Shown piece by piece: positions 7,749 through 15,814 of a stretch of DNA of 64,000 nt (the first letter of the stretch is position 1; each line of letters begins with the position of its first letter). This stretch comes from Streptomyces iranensis. Its GTDB lineage: Bacteria; Actinomycetota; Actinomycetes; Streptomycetales; Streptomycetaceae. The notes under the pieces are model-generated. The model did not search any database and was not told where the DNA came from. It saw only the letters and a list, made by a program, of their open reading frames with translations. The DNA is taken from positions 62,001-126,000 of the forward strand of contig NZ_JAGGLR010000010.1 in assembly GCF_017874715.1 (NCBI RefSeq), read 5' to 3'. The position numbers and the translations under genes are program-made.

Positions 7749-9395
7749 TTGCCCACTCAGATCTCGCTGCGAGGCGTCACGCTGTCCCGGGGTGACCGGC
7801 TGCTGCTCGACGACGTGTCCTTCGCGGTGCGGCCCGGGGAGCGGATCGGCGTCGTGGGGGAGAACGGGGCCGGTAAGTCCACCCTGCTGCGGCTGCTGGC
7901 CGGGCGCGAGTCACCGGACGACGGCGCCGTGGTGACGGTGGCCGACGGCGGTGTCGGCCATCTCGGCCAGACGCCCGAGCTGCCGCCGGACCACACGGTG
8001 CGCGACGCGGTGGACACCGCCCTCGCCGAGGTGCGCGCCATGGAGCGCGGGCTGCGCGAGTTGGAGGCGGATCTCGGCGGCGGCGCCCCCGACGTGCTCG
8101 CCGCGTACGGCGATCTGCTCACCGCGTTCGAGGCCCGCGGCGGCTATGAGGCGGATGCCCGGGTGGAGAAGGCCCTGTACGGCCTGGGGCTCGGCGGCAT
8201 CGGGTACGAGCGGCGGCTCGGCAGCCTGTCGGGCGGTGAGCAGGCCCGGCTCGGGCTCGCCTGTCTGATCGCGGCCGCCCCCGAGGTGATGCTGCTGGAC
8301 GAGCCGACGAACCACCTCGACGGCGCGGCGCTCGGCTGGCTGGAGGAGGCGCTCCGGGCGCATCCGGGCACCGTCCTCGCGGTCTCCCACGACCGGGTCT
8401 TCCTGGAGCGGGTGGCGACCGCGATCGTCGAGGTGGACGCCGACCGGCGCGTCCTGGTGCGGTACGGCGGGGGGTACGGCGGATTCGTCGCCGAGCAGAC
8501 CGCCGCGCGCCGCCGCTGGGAGCAGGCGTACGAGGAGTGGTGCGCGGAGACGGCCGCGCTCGCCGAGGCCGCCGCCACCGTCGCCCGGCGGGTAGCCCCG
8601 GGCCGCGGCATGAAGGACGGCAACAAGATGGCCTACGACCGGGACCGGGGACGTGTGCAGTCCTCGGTGTCCAGCAGGGTGCGGAACGCGCGGGAGAGGC
8701 TGCGCAGACTCCAGGAGGACCCGGTGCCGCGCCCACCGGAGCCGCTGCGGTTCTCCGCGCTCCCCGCCGGGGGCACGACGGCCGGTCTGCTCATTGACCT
8801 TCACGATGTCCGCGTGGGGGAGTGGCTGGCGGTCGACCGGCTCACGGTGGCGGCCGGGGACAGACTCCTTGTCCACGGTGCCAATGGCGCGGGCAAATCC
8901 ACGCTGCTGCGGGTCATGGCCGGGGTGGAGAAACCGGCGGCCGGCCGGGTGGCCCGCCGGGGCAGGATCGGCTATCTCGCCCAGGAGATACCGGTTGCCC
9001 GGCCCCGGGAGCGACTGCTGTCGGCCTTCGGCCGGGGGCTGCCGGGGACACCGGAGGAGCAGACCGACCTGCTGCTGTCGTACGGGCTGTTCCGCCCGGA
9101 TGCCCTCCACGTCCCGGTGGGGTCGCTCTCCGCGGGCCAGCGCCGCCGACTGGCGCTCGCCCGGCTGCTGGCCCGCCCCGCCGATCTGCTGCTGCTCGAC
9201 GAGCCGACCAACCATCTCGCCCTCGGCCTGGTGGAGGAGCTGGAGGAGGCGCTGGCCCAGTGGACCGGGGCGCTGGTGGTGGTCTCGCACGACCGGCTGC
9301 TGCGCAGCCGCTTCACCGGGCGGCGCCGCGAGATACGAGGAGGTCGGCCGCTGGCCGAGGAGGGGAGCGAGGCGTCGGCCACGGCCTCGATCTAG
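7749..9395 (+). CDS. ABC-F ATPase, antibiotic-resistance type
   Basis: ABC-F proteins have no membrane domain; they bind the ribosome E site and many protect it from drugs. The 548-residue protein has two ATPase cassettes: Walker A GENGAGKST near residue 40 and GANGAGKST in the second half, signatures LSGGEQARLG and LSAGQRRRLA, and Walker B VMLLDEPTNHLDG and LLLDEPTNHLA. A charged linker lies between them (MAYDRDRGRVQSSVSSRVRNARERL). TTG is preferred as start because GGAGG lies six bases upstream; in-frame codons further upstream fall in the operator region. Control by a TetR repressor fits a resistance gene rather than a housekeeping factor such as EttA. The drug class cannot be read from sequence. 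Confidence 0.88.
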   Translation: MPTQISLRGVTLSRGDRLLLDDVSFAVRPGERIGVVGENGAGKSTLLRLLAGRESPDDGAVVTVADGGVGHLGQTPELPPDHTVRDAVDTALAEVRAMERGLRELEADLGGGAPDVLAAYGDLLTAFEARGGYEADARVEKALYGLGLGGIGYERRLGSLSGGEQARLGLACLIAAAPEVMLLDEPTNHLDGAALGWLEEALRAHPGTVLAVSHDRVFLERVATAIVEVDADRRVLVRYGGGYGGFVAEQTAARRRWEQAYEEWCAETAALAEAAATVARRVAPGRGMKDGNKMAYDRDRGRVQSSVSSRVRNARERLRRLQEDPVPRPPEPLRFSALPAGGTTAGLLIDLHDVRVGEWLAVDRLTVAAGDRLLVHGANGAGKSTLLRVMAGVEKPAAGRVARRGRIGYLAQEIPVARPRERLLSAFGRGLPGTPEEQTDLLLSYGLFRPDALHVPVGSLSAGQRRRLALARLLARPADLLLLDEPTNHLALGLVEELEEALAQWTGALVVVSHDRLLRSRFTGRRREIRGGRPLAEEGSEASATASI

Positions 9396-9404
9396 GGTGG
9401 CGCC

Positions 9405-10064
9405 ATGGCACGACCCCGGCGCATCGTCCTCCTACGGCACGGAGAATCGGAGGGGAACGTCGATGACTCGGTGTACGAAAGGGTGCCCGACCATGCCCTG
9501 AGGCTGACCGAGTCCGGGCGCCGGCAGGCGGAGGAGGCGGGCGAGCGGCTGCGCGCCACCTTCGGCGACGAGCGCGTGTCGATCTATGTGTCGCCGTACC
9601 GCCGCACCCACCAGACCCTGAAGCTGCTCGATCTCGACCCCTCCCGCACTCGGGTCAGGGAGGAGCCGCGGCTGCGGGAGCAGGACTGGGGGAACTGGCA
9701 GGACAGGGAGGACGTGCGGAAGCAGATGGCGTACCGCGACGCCTACGGCCACTTCTTCTACCGGTTCGCACAGGGTGAGTCGGGCGCCGACGTCTATGAC
9801 CGGGTGGACGCCTTCCTGGAGAGCCTGTGGCGCAGCTTCGACGACCCCACCCATCCGCCGAACGTCCTGCTGGTGACCCATGGGCTGACCATGCGCCTGT
9901 TCTGCATGCGGTGGCTGCACTGGAACGTCGCCGAATTCGAGTCGCTGTCGAACCCGGGCAACGGCGAGATGCGGACCCTGCTACTCGGCTCCGACGGGCG
10001 TTACCACCTCGACCGGCCCTTCGAACGCTGGTGCACCCCTAGGCCCTACGGCCACACCGATTAG
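9405..10064 (+). CDS. Histidine phosphatase (phosphoglycerate-mutase-like) family protein
   Basis: This 219-residue cytoplasmic protein carries the family's catalytic motif LLRHGESEGN, in which the His forms the phospho-histidine. It also has the second conserved arginine in SPYRRTHQT, an acid/base segment (EEPRLREQDWGNWQ), and the second catalytic histidine in LLVTHGLTMRLF. It starts 10 bp after the ABC-F stop and may share its transcript. Members of this broad superfamily hydrolyse phosphosugars, nucleotides or cofactors, and nothing here identifies the substrate. Confidence 0.88.
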   Translation: MARPRRIVLLRHGESEGNVDDSVYERVPDHALRLTESGRRQAEEAGERLRATFGDERVSIYVSPYRRTHQTLKLLDLDPSRTRVREEPRLREQDWGNWQDREDVRKQMAYRDAYGHFFYRFAQGESGADVYDRVDAFLESLWRSFDDPTHPPNVLLVTHGLTMRLFCMRWLHWNVAEFESLSNPGNGEMRTLLLGSDGRYHLDRPFERWCTPRPYGHTD

Positions 10065-10075
10065 AGTGCGCAGCG

Positions 10076-10969
10076 ATGACCGCTGACCGTTTCCACCGGG
10101 CTCTGCGGAGCCTGCGCGGGCTGGCCGTGGGCGACGCCCTCGGCTCCCAGTTCTTCGTCCCCGACAACTATCCCCACCTCAAGCGCCGCGAGCTGCCGCC
10201 CACTCCCTGGCAGTGGACCGACGACACCGAGATGGCCTGTTCGATCCTGGCCGTCCTGGTGACCCACGGCCGGATCGACCAGGACGATCTCGCCCGGTCC
10301 TTCGCCGACCACCATGACTTCGACCGGGGCTACGGCCCCGCCGTGAACCGGATGCTCCGCCTGACCAGGGAGGGCGGCGACTGGCGTGACCTGGCCGCCG
10401 GGCTGTTCCAGGGGCAGGGTTCGTGGGGCAACGGCGCCGCCATGCGGATCGCCCCGCTGGGTGCCTGGTACGCGGGCGATGTGGAGCAGGCCACGCATCA
10501 GGCGGAGATCTCGGCGTACACCACGCATCAGCATCGCGAGGCGGTGGCGGGAGCCATGGCGGTGGCCGCGGCCGCGGCGCTGGTGGCCGATCCGGCGGGC
10601 CACGGCGGGCCCGGGGAACTGCTGGACCGGGTGGTCGAGGTGGTGCCGCGCAGCGCCGTCCAGGCGGGGCTGCGCCGGGCCCGTGACATGCTCGACTACG
10701 CGGACGCCGGGACCGTCGCCGCGGTGCTCGGCTGCGGCCGCCGCACCAGCGCCCATGACACCGTGCCGTTCGCCCTGTGGGCGGCCGCTCGCCACCTGGG
10801 TTCCTTCGACGAGGCGTTCTGGAGGACGGCCTCGGCCGGCGGAGATGTGGACACCACCTGCGCCATCGTCGGGGGAGTGGTCGCGTCCGAGGCTGCCGGT
10901 GCGCCGCCCGCCGACTGGCTGGATCGCACCGAGTCGTTGCCGGAGTGGGTCCCGGCGGGCGCCGGCTGA
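10076..10969 (+). CDS. ADP-ribosylglycohydrolase (DraG-like) family protein
   Basis: The 297-residue protein has the binuclear-metal motifs of the family: GLAVGDALGSQF near the N-terminus, WTDDTEMA (about residue 45) and SAGGDVDTTCAIVGGVV near the C-terminus. These coordinate two Mg2+ or Mn2+ ions and position the ADP-ribose. Relatives remove ADP-ribose from arginine or other groups, or hydrolyse O-acetyl-ADP-ribose. It starts 11 bp after the phosphatase stop, so the two are probably co-expressed. The target protein or metabolite is unknown. From here to rnhB (10970-11154) nothing further was seen. Confidence 0.9.
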   Translation: MTADRFHRALRSLRGLAVGDALGSQFFVPDNYPHLKRRELPPTPWQWTDDTEMACSILAVLVTHGRIDQDDLARSFADHHDFDRGYGPAVNRMLRLTREGGDWRDLAAGLFQGQGSWGNGAAMRIAPLGAWYAGDVEQATHQAEISAYTTHQHREAVAGAMAVAAAAALVADPAGHGGPGELLDRVVEVVPRSAVQAGLRRARDMLDYADAGTVAAVLGCGRRTSAHDTVPFALWAAARHLGSFDEAFWRTASAGGDVDTTCAIVGGVVASEAAGAPPADWLDRTESLPEWVPAGAG

Positions 10970-11154
10970 CCTTTCGCGGGGGCGTGATGCGTGCGCCATC
11001 CGGTTTGCCACCCGAACCTGCCGTGTGTCACGTCACGTTGGGCGGAAACGGCCACCGGATCCACCAAAGCGGCGACCGCCGGCGGCGGCCGGTGATCACT
11101 GCTGGGGATCCGGGTTCCGAACGCAGGTAAGAGCGGCGTAAGGTTGTCCTCGCC

Positions 11155-11856
11155 ATGGCCTATGAACCGCCCACCCACAGTGTCGAGCGCTCGCTCCGAG
11201 CCACGACGGGAGCCAAGATCGTCGTCGGTATCGACGAAGTCGGGCGCGGGGCATGGGCCGGTCCGGTGACGGTCTGCGCGGCGGTCACCGGTCTGCGCCG
11301 TCCGCCGACCGGGCTCACCGACTCCAAGTTGCTGAGTCCCAAGAAGCGCACGGCCCTGGCCCTGGAGTTGGACTCGTGGGTCACCGCACACGCCCTGGGT
11401 CATTCCTCCCCCGAGGAAATCGACGACCTGGGGATGACGGCCGCCCTCCGGCTCGCCGCCACGCGTGCGCTGGACGCGCTGCCGGTCCGGCCGGACGCGG
11501 TGATCCTGGACGGGAAGTACGACTACCTCGGCGGTCCCTGGACGGTTCGTACGGTCATCAAGGGCGATCAGTCCTGTGTGTCCGTCGCCGCCGCCTCGGT
11601 GATCGCCAAGGTCCGCCGGGATGCGATGATGGCCGAACTGGGAGTCGAGCACACGGACTTCCGCTTCGGGGACAACGCCGGATATCCGTCCCCCACGCAC
11701 CGCGCCGCCCTGCGGGAACTGGGACCCACGCCCCACCACCGGCTGTCCTGGGCCTATATGGACGGGCTGCCCCGCTGGCGGCACCTGAAGCGGTTCCGCA
11801 GCACATCCGAACCGGTCGGGCTGGAGGGCGAAGGCCAACTCGGCTTCGACTTCTGA
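11155..11856 (+). CDS. rnhB: Ribonuclease HII
   Basis: RNase HII cuts RNA in RNA-DNA hybrids, including single ribonucleotides misincorporated into DNA. The 233-residue protein contains the signature VVGIDEVGRGAWAGPV with the first catalytic Asp-Glu pair, and LTDSKLLSPKKR. The third acid is in VILDGKYDYLG, followed by KGDQSCVSVAAASVIAKVRRD and the C-terminal GYPSPTH segment. The middle (AVILDGKYDYLGGPW) is typical of actinobacterial enzymes. The ATG is 185 bp after the DraG-like gene, so it probably has its own promoter. Confidence 0.95.
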   Translation: MAYEPPTHSVERSLRATTGAKIVVGIDEVGRGAWAGPVTVCAAVTGLRRPPTGLTDSKLLSPKKRTALALELDSWVTAHALGHSSPEEIDDLGMTAALRLAATRALDALPVRPDAVILDGKYDYLGGPWTVRTVIKGDQSCVSVAAASVIAKVRRDAMMAELGVEHTDFRFGDNAGYPSPTHRAALRELGPTPHHRLSWAYMDGLPRWRHLKRFRSTSEPVGLEGEGQLGFDF

Positions 11857-11924
11857 GCAGACCAAGCGGTCAAAACCGCCACCCGCCGATGCGACTCGCA
11901 CCGACGTTTGATAGACATCAGCCC

Positions 11925-12584
11925 ATGCCTCTCATCCCCGAGGAGCCTCAGATTCACGAGAGTGTCCCGGGTCCCCGCGCGACACCGGCCGCAGGCCGTA
12001 CCGCGCCGACCCCTCGTCCTGTCCCTGGTCCCGGCCCCCGGCCCGCACCGCGGCGGCCTGGAAGCCCCGGTCCCAACCGTGGCCCCGCCGGAACCTCGTC
12101 GGCTCAGTCGCAGCGCACCACGAGCGATGCGACGAAGCCCGTGCCGACCGCCCCGGCGGCTTCGGCTGCCAAGGCCGCACCCACCGCCACGAAGGCCACG
12201 CCCCAGATCCAGCTGATCCCCGCCACGGTGGACGGCGCTCTGGACGCGGCGGACGAGGCGGTCGACCTGCTGCTGGATTCCGGTCGGCCCCCCGGTGAGA
12301 TCCTGGTGCTGACCACCGGGGAGCAGCATCCGTGGGCGGCACATGAGTTGTCCTTCGGCGAGGCGTCCTACTGGGCGCAGCACGACGCCGGAGACGATGT
12401 CTTCTACGCCGGCGCGGATGCCGACCGTCTCAAGGACCGTCCGGTCGTGGTCGTCGCCGTCAACGGTGGTGTGAACGACGCCGTGGCCCGCGCGCTGCCC
12501 GAGGCGATGGGCCGTGCCGGGACGCTGCTGATCGTCTGCGGCGATCCGGAGCGCATCAACACCCTCATCGGTCCGGGCGTCTGA
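11925..12584 (+). CDS. Conserved actinobacterial protein of unknown function with Pro/Ala-rich N-terminus
   Basis: I do not recognise a named function. The 219-residue product starts MPLIPEEPQIHES. Residues roughly 15-95 are low-complexity Pro/Ala/Thr sequence. The folded part follows (IQLIPATVDGALDAADEAVDLLLDSGRPPGEILVLTTGEQHPW to the C-terminus). That domain alternates beta and helical segments and ends in hydrophobic strands (VVVVAVNGGVNDAV, GTLLIVCGDPERINTL), suggesting a Rossmann-like alpha/beta fold. There is no signal peptide or membrane segment. An alternative ATG at 11889 would add 12 residues. It follows rnhB by 68 bp in the same direction. Confidence 0.75.
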   Translation: MPLIPEEPQIHESVPGPRATPAAGRTAPTPRPVPGPGPRPAPRRPGSPGPNRGPAGTSSAQSQRTTSDATKPVPTAPAASAAKAAPTATKATPQIQLIPATVDGALDAADEAVDLLLDSGRPPGEILVLTTGEQHPWAAHELSFGEASYWAQHDAGDDVFYAGADADRLKDRPVVVVAVNGGVNDAVARALPEAMGRAGTLLIVCGDPERINTLIGPGV

Positions 12585-12684
12585 GGCCGCACGTCCCCGA
12601 ACGCCCGGTGTCCGGCGGTCTCTGTCCCCCGTGGCGGAGCTGTCCGGCGTCCGGACGGCCGGTGGCCGTGCGGCCCGCGACCGG

Positions 12685-13308
12685 TCAGACGGCGGCGGGG
12701 TGGCTCAGCGCCTTGTGCCGCCCTCCGAGGTGGGGCCGCGGCAGCGCCTTGGCGTCGCCGTCGCCCTCGACGGCCACGCCCAGCTTGGTCGGCAGCGAAG
12801 CGGAGTGCGGCCGACGGCCGCCCCGCCCCTCACCGAGGACCCGCCATCCGTCGTGGGTCAGCGTGATGTACGCACCGCAGCGCAGGCCGTGCAGGGTGCA
12901 GGCGTCGCGCAGCCCCCACATCCAGGCGCCGTCCTCCTCCGTCCACCGGCTCTCGCCCTCGCGGCAGTAGAGCAGTACGGCGGTGCGGATCGGCGTGCGG
13001 CGTCGCAGATCGTGCGGGATCACCCGGCGCAACTGCGCCAGCAGCGCGTTCCGGAAGTCCCAGCCGTCGACGGCGGCAGCGCCGCGGCGGACGAACGAGG
13101 CGCTCGCCGTGAGCCGTTCCTCCGGATCGAGGACCGCGACGACGGCGGTCGAGGGCGTCGGCAGATGGCGGATGTGCAGTCCGGTGACCACCTCGCGCGG
13201 ATTGCGCAGCAACGGGATTCCCGCTGCCGCCCACTCGGCGGGCTGGAGCATCCGGCCGGCTCGGGAAGCGGAATCGGCGGCCGGTGGCGGAACGAAGCCG
13301 AAGGTCAC
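12685..13308 (-). CDS. Conserved hypothetical protein, 207 residues
   Basis: No family is recognised. The GTG start is supported by GGGAGGA immediately upstream and gives a protein beginning MTVTFGFVPPP. The sequence has several beta-type segments (STAVVAVLDPEERLTASASFV, PIRTAVLLYCREGESRW, CGAYITLTHDGWRVL), two cysteines around an internal WMWGLRDACTLHGLRCG segment, and a basic C-terminus. No signal peptide or membrane span is visible. It lies downstream of recQ in the same orientation (229 bp away) and converges with the preceding + strand gene. The 229-bp gap (13309-13537) is less GC-rich than its flanks and probably contains this gene's promoter. Confidence 0.7.
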   Translation of the reverse strand: MTFGFVPPPAADSASRAGRMLQPAEWAAAGIPLLRNPREVVTGLHIRHLPTPSTAVVAVLDPEERLTASASFVRRGAAAVDGWDFRNALLAQLRRVIPHDLRRRTPIRTAVLLYCREGESRWTEEDGAWMWGLRDACTLHGLRCGAYITLTHDGWRVLGEGRGGRRPHSASLPTKLGVAVEGDGDAKALPRPHLGGRHKALSHPAAV

Positions 13309-13537
13309 GGTCCTCCCTTCGTCTGCGCCCACGGTCCGTGCGAAGGGTCGGGCACGGGCGCGGGCCACGACACAGCCCCGTCGGTACCACGGCCGGACCG
13401 GGGGCGGGGGAGCTGCTGACAATTCTCGCGGTAGCGCCCGCGCGCGGCAATGCGCAGTCGGCACCACTGACTGTTTTACCTGGATGCGCGTTCTATATTC
13501 CTGGCCGGTTCGCGCCCCGCCGCAATCGCGGCCGTCC

Positions 13538-15703
13538 CTATCCCTGAACGGCCAGGACCAGCGGAAAGACCCCGGCTGCCCCGGCCCGGCGGAGCAGCCG
13601 GGAGGCGACGGCCAAGGTCCAGCCGGTGTCCGCCAGGTCGTCCACCAGCAGCACCGGTCCACCCGCCTCGGCAAGGGCCGCCGCCAGCGGAGGCGGGACG
13701 GTCAGCGCGCCGTGCAGCGCCCGCAGCCGCTGAGCGCTGTTGGTGCGCGGCACCCGGGTGTCGATCTCGCCGTCGTGGTACGCGACGCTCCCGAGCAGGG
13801 GCAACCGGCCGACCGTGGCGATCCGTTCGCCGAGCGACCGGATCAGCTGTGGGCGGGTGCGCGAGGCGATCGTGACCACGCCCACCGGGCGGCCCGGGGC
13901 GTCCGGCGCACCCGAGGCCCAGCCGCCGGGGCCCTTGGCCCAGTCGGCGAGCACGGTCACCACCGCACCGGCCACATCGTCGGGCACCGGTGCGTCCGGG
14001 TTCTGCGGGGCCAACAGCGGCCGCAGCCGGTTTCCCCAGCCGATGTCGGACAGACGGCCCAGGGCCCGGCCCGGAGCGGCCTGCTCACCCGCCGGAATGC
14101 GGCCCTTGAGGTCGACGCCCACCGCGGGCAGCCCGGTCGGCCACATCCGGCGCGGCTCCACTTCGACACCGGGCCGCCCCAGCTCGCCGCGCGCCGCGTC
14201 CAGCGCGGCGGCGGACACCTCGGTGGTGAACCGCGCTCCCGCGCAGTTGTCACAGCGGCCACAGGGCGCCGCCTTCTCGTCGTCCAGCTGCCGCCGCAGG
14301 AACTCCATCCGGCAGTCGGCCGTCGTGGCGTACTCCCGCATGGCCTGCTGCTCGGTCTCCCGCTGGCGTGCCACCCACGCATACCGCTCCGCGTCATACG
14401 CCCAGGGCTGCCCGGTGGCGGTCCAGCCGCCGCGCACCCGCCGCACCGCGCCGTCCACGTCGAGCACCTTGAGCATGATCTCCAGACGCGACCGCCGCAG
14501 CTCGACCTGGGGCTCGAGCGCGGGCAGCGACACCGGGCGGTCCGACGACGCGAGCACGTCGAGCGTGCGGCGCACCTGCTCCTCGGGCGGGAAGGCGAGC
14601 GAGGCGAAATACCGCCAGATCGCCTCGTCCTCGCGACCGGGCAGGAGCAGCACCTCGGCGTGCTCCACACCGCGCCCGGCGCGCCCGACCTGCTGGTAGT
14701 AGGCGATGGGGGAGGACGGCGAACCGAGATGGACCACGAAGCCGAGGTCCGGCTTGTCGAAGCCCATGCCCAGCGCTGAGGTGGCGACCAGCGCCTTGAC
14801 CCGGTTGGCCAGCAGGTCCTCCTCGGCCTGCTGGCGATCCGCGTTCTCCGTCTTGCCGGTGTAGGAGGCGACGGTGTGGCCGCGCTGCCGCAGGAACGCA
14901 GTCACCTCCTCGGCCGCGGCCACGGTGAGGGTGTAGATGATCCCGGAGCCCGGCAGCTCATCGAGGTGGTCGGCGAGCCAGGCGAGCCGATGCGCGGCGT
15001 CCGGCAGCGGCAGCACGCCCAGCCGCAGGCTCTCCCGGTCCAGCGGGCCGCGCAGCACCAGCGCCCGCCCGGCTCCTTCGCCCGTGCCCAGCTGCTCGGC
15101 CACATCTGCGGTGACCCGCGCGTTCGCGGTCGCGGTGGTGGCGAGCACGGGCACACCCTGGGGCAGATCGGCGAGCATGGTGCGCAGCCTGCGGTAGTCG
15201 GGCCGGAAGTCATGGCCCCAGTCGGAGATGCAGTGTGCCTCGTCGACGACCAGCAGGCCGGTGGCGGCGGCGAGCTGGGGCAGCACCTGGTCGCGGAAGT
15301 CGGGGTTGTTGAGCCGCTCCGGGCTCACCAGCAGCACATCCACCTCGCCCGCGGCCACCTCCGCCTGGATGGTGTCCCACTCCTCGGTGTTCGCGGAATT
15401 GATCGTTCGGGCCTGGATACCGGCGCGCGCGGCGGCCTCGACCTGGTTGCGCATCAGCGCGAGCAGCGGGGAGACGATCACGGTCGGACCGCTGCCGCGC
15501 TCGCGCAGCAGCGCGGTGGCGACGAAATACACCGCCGACTTGCCCCAGCCGGTGCGCTGCACGACCAGCGCCCGGCGGCGCTCGGCGACCAGCGCTTCGA
15601 TCGCCCGCCATTGATCCTCCCGGAGCCGGGCGGAGCCGGTGGTGTCACCGACGAGGCGGGCCAGGACGCGGTCGGCCGAGAGGTGCAGGTCTTCGTCACT
15701 CAT
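13538..15703 (-). CDS. recQ: RecQ-type DNA helicase fused to a phosphoribosyltransferase-like domain
   Basis: The 721-residue protein begins with a RecQ helicase core: Walker A RTGWGKSAVYF (about 50-60), VDEAHCISDWGHDFRPDYRRL (DEAH at 154), TATANARV, ATSALGMGFDKPDL, and YYQQVGRAGRG (motif VI). A RecQ zinc-binding module follows (Cys in CRMEF and CGRCDNC). The last 100 or so residues are not helicase: VGVVTIASRTRPQLIRSL and LLVDDLADTGWTL (about 690) match a phosphoribosyltransferase fold with its PRPP loop. No HRDC domain is visible. ATG was chosen over a TTG 12 bp upstream. RecQ proteins unwind branched DNA 3'-5' in recombination repair; the role of the extra domain is unknown. Confidence 0.9.
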   Translation of the reverse strand: MSDEDLHLSADRVLARLVGDTTGSARLREDQWRAIEALVAERRRALVVQRTGWGKSAVYFVATALLRERGSGPTVIVSPLLALMRNQVEAAARAGIQARTINSANTEEWDTIQAEVAAGEVDVLLVSPERLNNPDFRDQVLPQLAAATGLLVVDEAHCISDWGHDFRPDYRRLRTMLADLPQGVPVLATTATANARVTADVAEQLGTGEGAGRALVLRGPLDRESLRLGVLPLPDAAHRLAWLADHLDELPGSGIIYTLTVAAAEEVTAFLRQRGHTVASYTGKTENADRQQAEEDLLANRVKALVATSALGMGFDKPDLGFVVHLGSPSSPIAYYQQVGRAGRGVEHAEVLLLPGREDEAIWRYFASLAFPPEEQVRRTLDVLASSDRPVSLPALEPQVELRRSRLEIMLKVLDVDGAVRRVRGGWTATGQPWAYDAERYAWVARQRETEQQAMREYATTADCRMEFLRRQLDDEKAAPCGRCDNCAGARFTTEVSAAALDAARGELGRPGVEVEPRRMWPTGLPAVGVDLKGRIPAGEQAAPGRALGRLSDIGWGNRLRPLLAPQNPDAPVPDDVAGAVVTVLADWAKGPGGWASGAPDAPGRPVGVVTIASRTRPQLIRSLGERIATVGRLPLLGSVAYHDGEIDTRVPRTNSAQRLRALHGALTVPPPLAAALAEAGGPVLLVDDLADTGWTLAVASRLLRRAGAAGVFPLVLAVQG

Positions 15704-15743
15704 GCCCCCATGCAACCCGATCCCGCCGACATCGCGCCAATGC

Positions 15744-15787
15744 CCCCGCCACCCCTGTGGATAACGTTATCCACAGGGGTGGCGGGG
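15744..15787. promoter_or_regulatory. 44-bp perfect palindrome containing two head-to-head DnaA boxes
   Basis: Left arm 15744-15765 and right arm 15766-15787 are exact reverse complements with no loop. The core TGTGGATAACGTTATCCACA is two consensus DnaA boxes (TTATCCACA) facing each other across CG. It sits in the 111-bp gap between divergent recQ and the DUF4192 gene, 41 bp from the recQ start and 28 bp from the other. A terminator is not needed between divergent starts, so a protein-binding site is the better reading. Confidence 0.8.
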
Positions 15788-15814
15788 TCGGCTGGGCTGA
15801 GGGACCGTCGGGCC

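Noticed and set aside
15744..15787. Chromosomal replication origin
   Set aside because: Only two DnaA boxes are present and there is no dnaA/dnaN neighbourhood or box cluster; kept only as an isolated DnaA-type site.
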